64,000 nt of DNA from contig OY294046.1 of the NCBI GenBank assembly GCA_958510825.1, positions 47,411,794 through 47,475,793 of the forward strand. The letters run 5' to 3'. A model generated the notes under the pieces. That model was not told where the DNA came from. It was given only the letters and a program-made list of their open reading frames with translations, and ran no database searches. The DNA is from Brachypterus glaber. Lineage: Eukaryota; Arthropoda; Insecta; Coleoptera; Kateretidae. The translations under genes were made by a program, and so were the position numbers. This document shows positions 1 through 10,997 of the stretch, piece after piece. Every line of letters begins with the position of its first letter. Position 1 is the stretch's first letter.

Positions 1-124
1 GCCGCGTCCTGTTCTTCTGGGAATATTGCTTATTGCCTGAAGCGAAAGTGGCTAAATATTCTATTTTATTATTTCCCGTTCATATTTAATATTAGAAAAA
101 AAATTGTGCTCCTTAGATATAATA

Positions 125-200
125 CAGGATGATCAGTAACTGGCATGCCAGAAATAACATATTAGCATAAGAATACCTTCAAAATTGCATTTTTGGTAAA
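125..200. repeat. Mariner-like element end (fragment)
   Basis: After a TA dinucleotide, a CAGGATGATCAGTAACTG end begins at 125, and about 26 bp of it recur with few changes at 63734-63759. Both copies begin CA(G/C)G after TA, as Tc1/mariner-type ends often do. Only one terminus is visible here, and the interior is too degraded to bound. Confidence 0.45.
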
Positions 201-282
201 GGCACATTTTTTTCCTTATGGATGCCCCCCTCTTAAAATGAAATAAATCCGCCCCTGACCGAGGTGCCCACTAGTTCACAAC

Positions 283-527
283 CAAGGGGTTTATTTATTG
301 GACAATCCTTGTACACCTATCCAACAATCTTCTACAATCCTTGACAATTTATTCTTCCACAATCATCTACAATCCTCCATAATCCTCTACAATCATCTAC
401 AATCTTCCACAATCATCTGAAATCTTCCCACAGTCTTTAACAATCTTCATTAAAATTTTGAACAATCTTTCACAATCTTTTGATTATCTAACCCTTGTAC
501 ACTTTTTTTCAATAAATAAACCCCTCG
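283..527 (-). mobile_element. hAT-type MITE with internal ~10-bp tandem repeats (copy 1)
   Basis: A 245-bp element bounded by CAAGGGGTTTATTTATTG and the reverse complement of CGAGGGGTTTATTTATTG. It is flanked by a perfect 8-bp duplication TTCACAAC at 275-282 and 528-535, the hallmark of hAT insertion. The interior is an imperfect tandem array of units close to ACAATCTTCT with a period near 10 bp. It encodes nothing. A second copy in the opposite orientation lies at 51703-51956, also with an 8-bp duplication, and 27710-27888 shares the same terminus and design with a different interior. Confidence 0.9.
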
Positions 528-535
528 TTCACAAC

Positions 536-1480
536 CGATGCATTCTTTAAAAACTTTAAGTTCAAGTCAGCACGAGGTAAAATAATTTTGGAAAAAAAAT
601 AATAAGAATCAAAAGTTCCGCTGTTAAAATTGACATTTTTCGCTGAAGAATGTAAAAGAGTAAGAAAAAAGTCATGCGCTAGTGTATACTTAGGTATGTC
701 TTAAAAACAATATATCATATTTAATTGTCATTTGTAATACATTGTAGTTAAATATTTTCTATTTAAGTTCCAAACTCATTTAAAACAAAAATCTCCCTAA
801 TATTCTAGTACTAAAACAAAGGAAAATAGTTAATTTTCTATAATTGAAAGTTATATTTTTAATGTCATTGAGAAAGTCTTAACTATACCGTAACAGTAAT
901 TAAGAAAAATCCGCAGACTCCTGGGACCCTTATTGGCAAAAAATACAAAATTACTAATTTGTCTGATTCCTTAGCTATCAGTTGCCAGTCTTTATTAGCG
1001 TTTTTCTACAGTTTTGCATTTTGCCATTCAAAGATTTTTTTTTAAACTTGAGAAAAATAAACATAACGTCTCGGGTGGGTTGCAAAAAGTTTCGAGAACT
1101 AAACAAATAATTCTTTACTTTCTTTTGAAAAGTATCTCTTTTTTGTCTTTTTTTGATATTCTTAGTATTTCAACAGAAAACTTTTCATATACACTACATT
1201 GTCAGAACACTGGCGTTACTTATAGCATGTTTTAAGTTATAAATTAAATAAACACTTCAGTGTCTAAGTGTATCCAAACAGTAAACCACAACACCACAAC
1301 CACAACCCGAAATCATGATTTTTTTACTTTCGCGGAATTCGATAAAAGAAATATTGCATTAGACGTATCTTATTTGGATTTTGAAGCCTCATATACAGAT
1401 TCTTCTTAAACTAAAACCGATCCAGAACAGAGTTGAACCTATTTTCCATCCTGTGGATATTACAAAATGAATATATTGTA
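536..1480. other. AT-rich stretch, nothing recognised
   Basis: No convincing coding, RNA or transposon signal. A short CA-rich run (CACAAC-type) lies near 1288-1308. The only 60+ codon frame, at 1014-1235, has no recognisable protein features. Confidence 0.5.
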
Positions 1481-1913
1481 GGTTAGGCTTTAGGGTATCG
1501 GGGGTATTCAATTAAAAAACTTCTTTTCTCTAAATTGTGACGTTTCGAATGGGCCTTTCTATTGTTTTCGAACAAATTAAAATTCAAAGTCTCTCATTTG
1601 TCAACACAACTAAAAACATTTTACCATAAAGCTGGACGTTATACATCCTATTTTAAATACATAAATACAATTTTCTGCATACAATTACAGATATAAACAT
1701 ATTAATTGTATGTAGAAAATTGTATTTATGTATCATATTTAAAATAGGATGTATAACGTCCAACTTTATGGTAAAATGTTTGTAGATGTGCTGATGACAA
1801 ATGAGAGACTTTGAATGTTTGTTCGAAAACAATAGTAAGGCCCTATCGAAACGTCACAATTTAGAGAAAAGAAGTTTTTTAATTGAATACCGCGATACCC
1901 CAAAAACCTAACC
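1481..1913. mobile_element. Long-TIR palindromic MITE, TA target
   Basis: A near-complete palindrome of 433 bp: the left arm (1481 to about 1688) reads as the reverse complement of the right arm (about 1706-1913). The ends are GGTTAGG...CCTAACC, flanked by TA on both sides (1479-1480 and 1914-1915), which fits a Tc1/mariner-type non-autonomous element. The arms differ by scattered point changes, so they have diverged since formation. Confidence 0.8.
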
Positions 1914-1915
1914 TA

Positions 1916-2210
1916 AAATATTATACTACGGGAAAAAATCATTTAACTAAAAAAGTAATATATCGCACCCTGAACACTGTGTGTTATATACCACGGATAG
2001 TGCACCATGACGTGATAAATTATTACTGGTAATTATCATTTTTAATTTATCACTTTATGGTAAGAGACTACGCATATAATATTATTTAAATAATGTAGTG
2101 TTTATTTTGTTTGAAGTATTATTAAACAATTTTTTTGCTCATAAATTTTATACATCAACAACTCATTAGCTTGGTGTTGATGCAATATTTCTAAACTTGA
2201 ATTAAAACCA
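1916..2210. other. AT-rich spacer with a weak stem-loop
   Basis: Contains GTGATAAATT near 2014 facing AATTTATCAC near 2045, a 10-bp stem. Nothing else is recognised. Confidence 0.4.
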
Positions 2211-2218
2211 AGTGGCCA

Positions 2219-2741
2219 ATACTAGGGTATTTCAAAAACACGTTTTTGGACTTTTAAGTACCCCCTCATGTAGTAAAATATACTATAACAAAATTATATG
2301 CCAAATTTCACCACAAAAAAATTAAATTTCGTTTGAAAAATTGAAGAAAAATTAAAAATTATAATTTTTTTTATAAAGCACGATTTTTTTAATGAAACAT
2401 ACCTATCTGGTATAACATATTATACAAAACTATTATTCTGTACCAAATTTTAGTTTATATAAACGAAATTTAGCATGCACTTACTTCGCTTGAAAATTAA
2501 AAAAAATAAAAAATAATTAACTGTTATTTTTTAATCGCAAAAAAATTTCTGTGGCGAATTTTAGCTGAACATAAAATACTAGACTCCTCCCACTTCATCT
2601 AAAAACTGAAAAAAATAAATAAAATTATTAATGAAATGGGGCTTTTTGATTCTTTGATTCTTTTGGGCTGAAATCTGGCACAGAATTTTGTTCTGGTATT
2701 TTTCACGACATGATGGAGAAACGTGTTTAATGAAATGCCCT
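2219..2741. mobile_element. Candidate hAT-like MITE with short TIRs
   Basis: An exact 8-bp repeat AGTGGCCA sits at 2211-2218 and 2742-2749 and brackets an inverted pair: TAGGGTATTTCA on the left, and TAGGGCATTTCA read from the right, each followed by a related AAACACGTTT. The 8-bp duplication suggests hAT. The exact terminus is ambiguous because the left end has about 5 extra bases. The interior is AT-rich and non-coding. Confidence 0.55.
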
Positions 2742-2872
2742 AGTGGCCAGCACGCCAATGTCGTACCTACTGCAAATCTCAGTATTATACGCAAATAGTA
2801 TTCTATTTTTATTCAACATAAATAATCATAAAGTTTTTAGTGTTGAGACAAAATAGGCGGTCGCCAAAGAAC

Positions 2873-2898
2873 AAAGGGTGCGTCACGACGCGCCCTTT
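2873..2898. repeat. 26-bp CpG-rich palindrome
   Basis: AAAGGGTGCGTC faces GACGCGCCCTTT with one mismatch per arm, an unusual CpG-rich perfect-type hairpin in AT-rich DNA. It is flanked at a distance by TAGGCGG (about 2854) and CCGCCTA (about 2935), so it may be the centre of a small degenerate inverted-repeat element. Confidence 0.55.
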
Positions 2899-3379
2899 TC
2901 CGATGCCCCGTTAAAAATATCTCCAAAGACCACCCGCCTAAAGTTTTAAAGTATTAATTATTAATATATTACATCCTTGGATGTTTGGAAACCTTTGATA
3001 CTGACAAAAGGTTAATTTGTCCAGTTTTATTTTAAGTTTTGATTTTTAAGGCATTTACCAAATAAGTTGTAATTTTGAAGGAACCACATAGTCGGTTTTA
3101 AACAGCTTTAACCTTTAAGTTAATAATTTGATTATTTTGACGTTTTTTAAAAATTTCTGTGATAGGTTGATTTTTTAATTAAATATAAAAGTTATAAATA
3201 CACCTATAGCGATGAATTTATTTTTCCTAACGGCTTTACAAACGCTAAATATGTGTGATAAAGGTCACTATAATTATTTGGCTAGTCATTGCATAGCACT
3301 GCAGTGTACTAGATATAAGTGGTTTATTAATAAATCCCTATAGATCTCTTGCGCGTGACATAAGCTTAAAAAAAGTCAC

Positions 3380-3520
3380 TTGTTTTTACAATGTGACAAT
3401 ACTATATCTACAAAAAGTCACATAACCTCAAATAATTGAATGAACTTTCTGGTGCCAATGGCACCGTGCCATTTAATCACTGATGGAGAGAAAGCTTGTG
3501 AGCCAAGCTAACCAAAAAAA
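3380..3520 (+). repeat. Dispersed repeat related to the 14.2-kb tandem duplication
   Basis: The ordered blocks TTGTTTTTACAATGTGACA, CATAACCTCAAATAATT and CAAGCTAACC match the order found twice at 14179-14430. This is a third, diverged copy of that family. Confidence 0.6.
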
Positions 3521-3522
3521 TT

Positions 3523-3991
3523 TTATTTTAAAAAATCAAACTTTTAGTCATCATTCACTTTATTAATAATTTAGAGTAGTTAGGGCCACTTGCACCAACT
3601 CTTAAACTGGGATTATCTCAACTAAACTGAGTTTAAGTTAAAAATACTGCATTCTGATTGGCTGGCCGTCCATTTAATCCAAGTTTAAAGCTAAACCATT
3701 GTTGGTGCAAGTGGCCCTTACCGGTTTCGATTATCATCGTCAGACTAGCCAAAAATATATAAAAATACTATATCCATAAAAGGTCAAAAATAACCATAAG
3801 AAAACATTTATAAATTTAAACAAAGTAACGTTTTACATTTATAAATGTTTTCTTATGGTTATTTTTGACCTTTTATGGATATAGTATTTTTATATATTTT
3901 TGGCTAGTCTGACGATGATAATCGAAACCGGTAACTAACCTAAATTATTAATAAAGTGAATGATGACTAAAAGTTTGATTTTTTAAAATAA
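3523..3991. mobile_element. Foldback element (host of a nested MITE)
   Basis: A long palindrome with its centre near 3812. The left arm reads ATCAAACTTTTAGTCATCA, and the right arm carries its reverse complement ending near 3991. Inner blocks (TAACCATAAGAAAACATTTA and its complement) match almost base for base. The left arm is interrupted by the element at 3583-3717. Removing that element and one TTA restores the arm symmetry. Confidence 0.85.
3583..3717. mobile_element. PIF/Harbinger-type MITE nested in a foldback arm
   Basis: A 135-bp element with perfect 17-bp terminal inverted repeats GGGCCACTTGCACCAAC, flanked by TTA at 3580-3582 and 3718-3720. A TTA/TAA duplication with a GGG-type terminus is typical of PIF/Harbinger. 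The pre-insertion site is preserved in the opposite palindrome arm (about 3928-3945), where the same flanks are joined through a single TTA. Confidence 0.92.
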
Positions 3992-4240
3992 TATCTCTTC
4001 ACTATAAGTATACGTACGTTAAATTATGGATCTCAATATTTTTCATTTTCGAAATTGGGTAAAAAAATTTTATTTCGACATATCATTGGGTGCAATCAAT
4101 TGTTTTTTTTTCGCGCTGGCAATCTTAGTGCAACAGATCCACAGGAAAAAATGGAATATTTTTTATATTTATATTATTTTTATATTTTTTTTATTTAAAG
4201 GTTTCATATACTTTTAGCCGAAGACTTTGGCCCATAGTTA

Positions 4241-4366
4241 CCAAGGGTGCGTTTTGATACCTTACCCGGTGTGTTTTAGAGTGAACCCTCTAGCTATGAA
4301 CTAATGCGTAAAACAAGGATAGATACGCTACGGCAGATCCGAGTAGGGTATCAGAACGGCCTTCAA
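4241..4366. repeat. Short inverted-repeat element
   Basis: AAGGGTGCGTTTTGATACC (about 4243-4261) faces GGTATCAGAACGGCCTT (4347-4363), so about 20-bp imperfect termini enclose about 80 bp. CATAG occurs just outside both ends, but its spacing does not match cleanly, so the superfamily is left open. Confidence 0.55.
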
Positions 4367-4964
4367 TGGCATAGAAAAAATCACCATACTTATTCCAAAA
4401 TCTTAAGTCCCCTCTTTCAGCACCCTAAAATTTAATGTAACGAAAATATTGACAATAATCTTGGAAAGCATCCTGGAATTTCCGAATACGTTTTAATTTT
4501 AATTTTTAATTAAAACCGCGATAACGAAGTTACAATTTTAATTCGCTTATCCAGAAAGGTGTTAAAATCAATATCACAATTTCTGATAAATCATTTGACT
4601 GAAAATACTGATTGAATTTTCACGATTGATATCCTGTGGAAATTGAAAAGTGTTTCGTAATTTGTGACCCAATTTAATTTGCGGAAAATTTTCTATTGGA
4701 AATATAATTTTATAGTTATACTTTTCAGTCTATTGACATGATAAACAGATTCAACAAAAAATACTCTTTTTGCATAATATACTTAAAATGTGCTACCATA
4801 GGACATATTAAAGATAAAATGCCCAGATAGAGCCCAACGAGAGCCTATTGGAGAGAATCGCTGAAAAAGCCAGTCTTGTAGAAAGGGCTGGTTAGGAGAA
4901 GGAATCAAATGGTGAGACAAATACTAACACAAGAGATTTAAAGATTCCAATTTCAATTCCAGTA
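4367..4964. other. AT-rich stretch, nothing recognised
   Basis: No coding, RNA or bounded transposon signal seen between the small inverted-repeat element and the TA element that follows. The preceding 3992-4240 is likewise featureless. Confidence 0.5.
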
Positions 4965-5878
4965 GGGGTGACCGGGGCTAATTGTCGCACTTTTCATTCA
5001 AAGTCAGTTTTTTCCTTTATTTTTGTTTTTTTTTTTTTAATTGACCAAATGGTAATTTTAGCTGCATGTTTCAGTAATATTATAACATAAAACATGGAAA
5101 AATTTACAGGGTATTAGAGTTATGATTTTTTTTATGAAGTCTCGACAAATGCGACAACGTGCCCCGTCACGGGGCATGTTGTCGCGGCTCTTAAAGTATA
5201 TTTTTTTGAAGAAATATAAAGGTATTTAAAAAAAATATAAATAACTAATAAGACATCTGCCTTCCCAAAAGCCGATTGTTATCTAACTTTTTACTCTTGT
5301 ACCAAAATTGTCAACTTTATAATGAAATAATATTTTTTCTATTTTTTATTTTAAATTTAATTTAATAAACGATTTTATTTGCTATCCTATTAAGTTTCAC
5401 TTTTTAACACAGTTTTGAATAATAAAAATGCGTAAAAGGAAATGTTATACCATGAACATATCTCCAGATCATGCGACAACTAGCCCCAATCCAAATGCGA
5501 CAACTAGCCCCAGTGGTCAATTTTACCTTATGTATCAAGTACTGTCTAATTAACGAATAAACACTCCTAAATGACAATATCAACAAATAATATACACCTT
5601 AAACTATTAATATACATATAATTTTCTTATCTTAATATTTTAAATCCCTCACAATAAGAAAAAATATTTACCACAAAAAAATAACTGGACCCTTTAATTT
5701 TGACATTTTTTAGATTAAATTGCTGCTCTTTTAACTTATTGCTTTTAAGTTTACAAATGATAAATGTCACTTTTGTAACGCGGAGGTTAATCTCTGTTTG
5801 GTGCAGAAAGCTATTTAACTTTTTGAGATACAAGCACTTCGACAACTTATCCCTGCGACAACTAGCCCCGGTCACCCC
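4965..5878. mobile_element. TA-flanked element with repeated internal terminus motifs
   Basis: A 914-bp element with about 25-bp TIRs starting GGGGTGACCGGGGCTA (one mismatch between ends) and TA on both sides (4963-4964, 5879-5880). The inner part of the terminus, GCGACAACTAGCCCC, recurs inside: as a 35-nt near-perfect hairpin at 5151-5185 and as two direct copies 24 bp apart at 5472-5487 and 5496-5511. Such repeats are the usual layout of transposase binding sites. No transposase frame remains. Frames starting Met-Thr-Gly-Ala-Ser-Cys-Arg are readings of this motif. Confidence 0.85.
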
Positions 5879-5880
5879 TA

Positions 5881-6740
5881 TGGCTTTTTTTCTATGGAAA
5901 TAGAATTAGCTAATGATAGGGTGGGATGAAGAGCTGCCTCAAACCATTTTTAGGACTGATAACCTGATGATGATGATGTTTACACCTAATAATAACATAC
6001 GAACAACAAAGCACGCATTGCAGTATCACCGACGATATGTATGAAATAGTACTTTTGCAGTTTCCACGTTGATAAAAGACAATCTCCCAAAAAATGTTGG
6101 TATTCAATTCATAAAATACGACTTCCCGACGCATGGAAATAATCCCTTATTTACTTTTTTATTTTTTTTATGCCTTATTCGGCTTCGAACCTCGCCTTTA
6201 ACATGGCACGATAATAAATATTGTCTCATAAATAGTTAAGTAATTTTGGAGAGAAAATAAAAAACGTGATCTTTCGAAGATAAAGTGCACATAATCCTCC
6301 TAACATACACAATATCAACAATATATCAAAATGTATCGGGTTTTAAACTTATAAATTACCTTTAAGACTAGTATTTTTATCAAACAATATTCACACCAAA
6401 ACAAGTAGAAAAAGTTACTTATTCTACTCCATACAGTTTTCCAATAAAGTTTATACTATTTTTTATGTTAATTTTAATGCTTATTAAAAGGGTGATTTTA
6501 ATTTTAGCCCTATGGAACTATTTTTGAAATAATTACTTTTTTTTCTTTCAACAAGTAAAATGTTTTATTACAGATGCTTACACCCGTTATCAAAATCGAG
6601 TCGATTTAATCAAAAAAAATTTGTTTCGTTTTGTTGAACTAAGAATTTTAACAAACGTCTAAAAAATGTAAAAAGTGAGTATTAAAATAAAACCTGCCTG
6701 ACTAATAAAGGATTAGGAACTTGGTAGTCGCGTGAAATAT
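5881..6740. other. AT-rich stretch, nothing recognised
   Basis: No supported gene, RNA or bounded repeat. Short frames here are not convincing. Confidence 0.45.
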
Positions 6741-7050
6741 TTTTTCCTACGACCTAGTTAGTAGTTAGTCCCTATTTCCCACTCGTTGCCTATGACAACG
6801 GTTGGGAAGTGACGATCAGCTGATTTTACATATCTGCTGTCAGAAAATTAGTAAACGTCAAACACATAACCTCAAATTGACAAAGTAATTAAGATAATAT
6901 TTGCGTTTTTTATGTTTTTAGGTCGTAGGAAAAATAGTATACGCACCTCGACGCAAACCATTTCAGTGCACATCTAGTGATTTTCCTTACTCGACGGCGC
7001 CTCGTAAAAAAAGCACTAAAAACTAGGTTCGCGTACTCGGTGCGTAATTA
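6741..7050 (+). repeat. Composite inverted-repeat unit (copy A)
   Basis: Two adjacent inverted-repeat modules. The first, about 6741-6936, runs from TTTTTCCTACGACCTA to TAGGTCGTAGGAAAAA. The second, about 6938-7050, begins TACGCACCTCGACGCAAAC and ends GCGTACTCGGTGCGTA. The whole unit recurs in reverse orientation at about 56525-56806, showing that the modules travel together. Confidence 0.7.
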
Positions 7051-7267
7051 GGATTGGAAGAGGGGGCGAAGGGAGCAAAAACTAACAGTTTTAGAGATAA
7101 CTCCCATGTTATTTAACGTAGGACAAACATTCTTGAACTGTTAAATTTTCTACGAAAACACAATAATTTTTGTCGTAGGACTATAAGTTTTCGAGATATA
7201 GCGATAATAATATGAACCTTACAACTCATATAAAAAAACTGGGCATAAGGAACACAACGTTTTTTTA

Positions 7268-7710
7268 ATGGACAGCAATCCAATACGTTAGGCAACATAA
7301 ATTTAGGTCTCCAATACCAACCCAAAAAGAAAATTCCCTATTAATATTATATTTGGCTTTTATCATAGTGCAACAAAAAATGTGCATTATATGCACAATT
7401 ATTAAAGAATACATAAAACAGCCTATTAAACACAAAAACAAGTACAAAATCTTTACACACAACGGGGTATTTATTATCAATGACTGTCAAATTAAGGAGT
7501 AGGTCAGAAGTTCCCTATTAAAAAAAAAATAATCTTAATACTTAAAAAAAACAAATATCTTACCTTAATCTAATTTAAAATATAATCTAAAATGTTATTT
7601 TTACCTAAAATATGCATAATTTTATTTTAAAACAATAATAATTATACTTTTATCTCTTTCTAGTAGAACTTCTCTCTTTATCTAATCTAAATAGACGGCA
7701 GTCCATTCGC
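7268..7710 (+). repeat. Dispersed repeat, copy 1 (pair at 17170)
   Basis: About 440 bp that match 17170-17638 in the same orientation, starting near ATGGACAGCAATCCAATACG and ending near TCCATTCGC, with small indels and an extra block in the second copy. The upstream boundary is sharp: sequences left of 7268 and 17170 do not match. No coding potential is recognised. Confidence 0.85.
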
Positions 7711-9639
7711 GGCAGGGTATCGTGATAATTGTATTTAAAAATCAGTGATATACCGGTATTTCGGAGAATTCTCTCTTTATTCCCAACCTTAAATACCCTA
7801 TAGGCGTCTGTATTGAGTAGCTAAAGGATGCATCGATCCTTCGGGAATGAGATAAGAAGGCGATTCGTCCGTTAACTCACGTACCCCACTATCATAAATT
7901 GAGGCAATAAGGAGCCACATTGCATCTGTTTTTATGTAGGGGTCATTATAAAAAAATGGTCAAGTGTGAGTTAGGGTCGCGTACTGAGTGTTCCGTACTT
8001 TTTTTCTTGACTGTATCTACAAGAGTTCTACTTGTACCTCAAATATGCATACGATATTTTCTGTATAGAATTGATCTTCCTTTTGTTTTTTTTTTTCATA
8101 TAATAATAAGCGACATCAATAAGAATATAGTTTTTGTCCCCATTGGGCCCTTTAACACTTTTTTGGAAATGTCACTTTATTTTTATATTAAGGGACATAC
8201 TTAAAATACTGAAACACTTAGGGACCCTGAATAAAATGACATTAAACAAGTAAATTTTAATGTCACTTTATTTATGGACCCTTCTTTCGGAAAAAAAGTG
8301 AGACACTTAAAAGATGCTCCAAAAAAAGGGCTATTTTTGTTAATTTTTAAGAATGTATCATTATAGATATTGATATACAATTTGTTGAGCTTAATAAATA
8401 CACTCTCGAAATACATAAAACAATTTTTTTTTAAATTTTTATACAAAAATTAACAGAAAATCGTAACTCCTCGAAAAGTAGATATGTCGCTGGCGATATA
8501 TCTACTGTTTTTGAATCCCACTTTTTTGAAGGGAGAGGCTGTATTAGTGTAGTTTTACGTAACGATCATTATATACTTAAAGCAATAAATGTTTTTACAC
8601 ACAAAAAATTTTTTAGAAGTATCTTGGCTGCTAGCGTTACGTATTTATGAGAGAGGGTAAGTCTTAGCGTTACGAATGGGGGAAAGGGGGCAAAATTTTG
8701 AGTTATTTAAAGTATTTCCCTTTATACATTTTTAAGATCTGTGATCGACAACTTTTTTAGTAAAAATACTTTTTTATTATTCACCCATACATCGCAATAT
8801 AAGCCTTATAATCGGCTATGTAAATGAGTCTGGATCTCTACTAAAGGTCCGGTCCTGGATTAAAAGATATGGATGTTTTATATTATCCTCTGTGTGATTA
8901 TCAATCGTTACGAGCCAAGTATGTCGTTACGGGACTCTACAAAAAAGGGGTTGATATGAATTGAACAAGCCTTGAAGATAGTTAATGCTTTGCATTGCTT
9001 AGTACACTCTTCACACTGTATATTATATTGCGTTTTCCCTCGATATTTTGCCTAAAATATGATTTAAAATTTACAGGATGTCTATAAGAGTATATTTTGA
9101 ATTATATCACCTAACGTATTTATTTTTCACCAGATTCAACCGCTACTTTTTATTTTGAAATCGAACAGCCTGTATATCTTAACATATTTGAATATTTTTT
9201 TAAAATTATGAAAATTTAAAACTACCGTATTATACTCTTCTAGTACATGTGAAGGGTATAATAAAGTTTGCTTAGTGTAACAAAATTAAGTCCTTGTTAT
9301 GGTTATGTCGCAATTATCCCTTGTTTTTGGTTTTATAGTGTTTTGTTATACTGCATATAGAATGATGTTTGTTTAGGATATTTTCGGTTTGACAATGATG
9401 ATATTTTACAAAGTTTATAAACTTGGTATTTAAATAAAATATTACCTAAGTATGTGAAGTCTGGTTTAGAAACAATAATTTTATTATGTTTTACACTCTA
9501 TAGTATTCAGGCTGACTCAAAAGTTAGTTTGAACTATATATTTAGGGAATTAAACGACACAAAACAAAATTATTAGCAGCATTTTTGGTAAAAATCACCT
9601 CAAGTTACTTGCAATGATTAAAATATAAAAGAAAAATAG
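7711..9639. other. AT-rich stretch with a hairpin and decayed repeat scraps
   Basis: A 14-bp near-perfect stem with a 2-nt tip lies at 8477-8506 (AGTAGATATGTCGC facing GCGATATATCTACT). GTTACGTA-type blocks and GGGG runs at about 8555-8695 resemble the element at 42339-42478 but are badly decayed. ATGTCACTTTATTT-type blocks recur near 8168 and 8261. No gene is seen. Confidence 0.45.
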
Positions 9640-10080
9640 TTCACAAAGCATGGGTTCTTTCCAAACATATCTATTGTTACCAATCTGTTATATTACATTG
9701 CTTATATTTTTAGATCTTTTGATTTATTGATTGATCTATTCGCTACTTATAAGGATTTTAGAAAAGCTTTTGATTCTCTAAATCATTATATCTTAATAAC
9801 AAAGTTAGCGGAATATGGACTTTTTCTCTTTGATTTATTCATATCTAACTTATAAAATAACCAGTATACTCCCCATTACTATAACAAATATTTCAGTTGC
9901 CTACATATTTTCAGTTAATACGCAGTAATTAAATATTTTTCAAATGAAATCTACTTCTGGTGTACTTCAAGGTTCACATTTGGGCCCAATATTATTTATC
10001 GTTTTTATAAATGATATATCATACTTATCGGTACTTATTGGTAGACAAATAGTTTCAAACAAAAATTTATGGAATATTTA
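9640..10080 (+). pseudogene. Non-LTR retrotransposon reverse transcriptase fragment
   Basis: The first frame (9640-9855) translates to a segment containing HGFFPNISIVTNLL and YKDFRKAFDSLNH, matching the non-LTR signatures HGF..RSTxTNL and the first catalytic-Asp block YxDFxKAFD. It hits a stop at 9853-9855 exactly where SYLxNRxQYV would be expected (SNL*NNQYT). After a frameshift, the second frame from 9941 reads TSGVLQGSHLGPILF and FIND, the conserved SGVPQGSxLGPxLFxxxINDI block. The FADD catalytic block is not reached. These motifs belong to LINE RTs of the Jockey/CR1/I type. The fragment has both termini missing and cannot encode an active enzyme. It points toward the tRNA-Ser gene, whose 3' end is 31 bp away. 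Confidence 0.85.
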
Positions 10081-10101
10081 GTAATCCTTAACAATATTTG
10101 T

Positions 10102-10108
10102 AAAAAAA
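10102..10108 (-). terminator. Pol III T-run terminator of tRNA-Ser
   Basis: Seven A on the plus strand, i.e. TTTTTTT on the transcribed strand, starting 3 nt after the tRNA discriminator base. This is the normal RNA polymerase III stop signal and supports a live tRNA gene. Confidence 0.85.
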
Positions 10109-10110
10109 GT

Positions 10111-10192
10111 CGCTGCCGACAGGATTCGAACCTGTGCGGGCAGAGCCCAATGGATTTCAAGTCCATCTCCTTAACCACTCGGACACAGCAGC
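10111..10192 (-). tRNA. tRNA-Ser-TGA: tRNA-Ser(UGA)
   Basis: This 82-nt minus-strand tRNA folds as a complete class II cloverleaf. The acceptor is GCTGCTG with CGGCAGC (one G-U pair) and discriminator G. The D stem is TCC/GGA. The anticodon stem ATGGA/TCCAT holds the loop CTTGAAA, giving anticodon UGA. A long variable arm with GGGC/GCCC is the serine identity feature. The T stem ACAGG/CCTGT holds the loop TTCGAAT. It decodes UCA (and by wobble UCG or UCU) codons in cytosolic translation. The internal A box (near GTCCGAGTGG) and B box (GGTTCGAATCC) are intact, and a T7 terminator follows. No intron interrupts the anticodon loop. The 3' CCA is not encoded, as expected for a nuclear eukaryotic gene. 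This is the only gene in the window that appears intact. Confidence 0.96.
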
Positions 10193-10997
10193 TTGTAGAT
10201 AACAATAGTAATATTTTTATTTATTTTAATAATTATCAGTTTTACCTTGAAACTGGATTATGCATAGAATAACTTTTTTATTTACACAGTACAACAAAAA
10301 CATAACTTTATGTATGCAGGTTTTATATTGTAATAAAACAAGATTTTAGAATCAACTGTTTATTAGTAAACCTTTGTATGTAGAATCAGTGGAGAGGAAC
10401 GTATTTATTTTCTCAGTTTTTATCATAAATGAGAAGAAAAGAGGATATTTTCTCACTTACTGAGAGTAAGAACCTTGCACACAGTAACATAACCTATAAA
10501 TTTAATAATTTTCTTAGATATACCTACTTAAGCCACATATACTTCGCCATTATCTAAAGAAACAACTGTAAAAAAGGATTTGCTTTTGTCAAATAATACA
10601 TATTTAAGAAGAAGAATTTAGAATTTTTGACATTTCACAACCAAGTCAAACTGCTTGTGCTCGAAGGGGCACGAGGACATGTGATTTCTTACTTCAGCTT
10701 CAAAATGAGTAAAAAAGACTGACATGTTTTATTAGATATTCTGAGATTCTAAAAATCTTGAAATGTTATAAAAGAACGTCTTTATAGTCGCTAAAAAGCA
10801 AAAATGGCAAGTAATCAAACATACATGTACATGTATTTTAAATCAAGAATCTGCTCGAATGTGATGCAACACCGCGAATATTCGCTATTTTTATGGTGAT
10901 TTTTATTTTGTCACATTTGGAAATACGATATATGTTTGGAAAGTCGTATGTAACGTACGTAAATTTGATGCAATTCGTATTCATAGCATTACTGCTA
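10193..10997. other. AT-rich 5' flank of tRNA-Ser, nothing recognised
   Basis: No gene or bounded repeat seen upstream of the tRNA (in its transcription sense) apart from short AT-rich runs. Confidence 0.45.
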
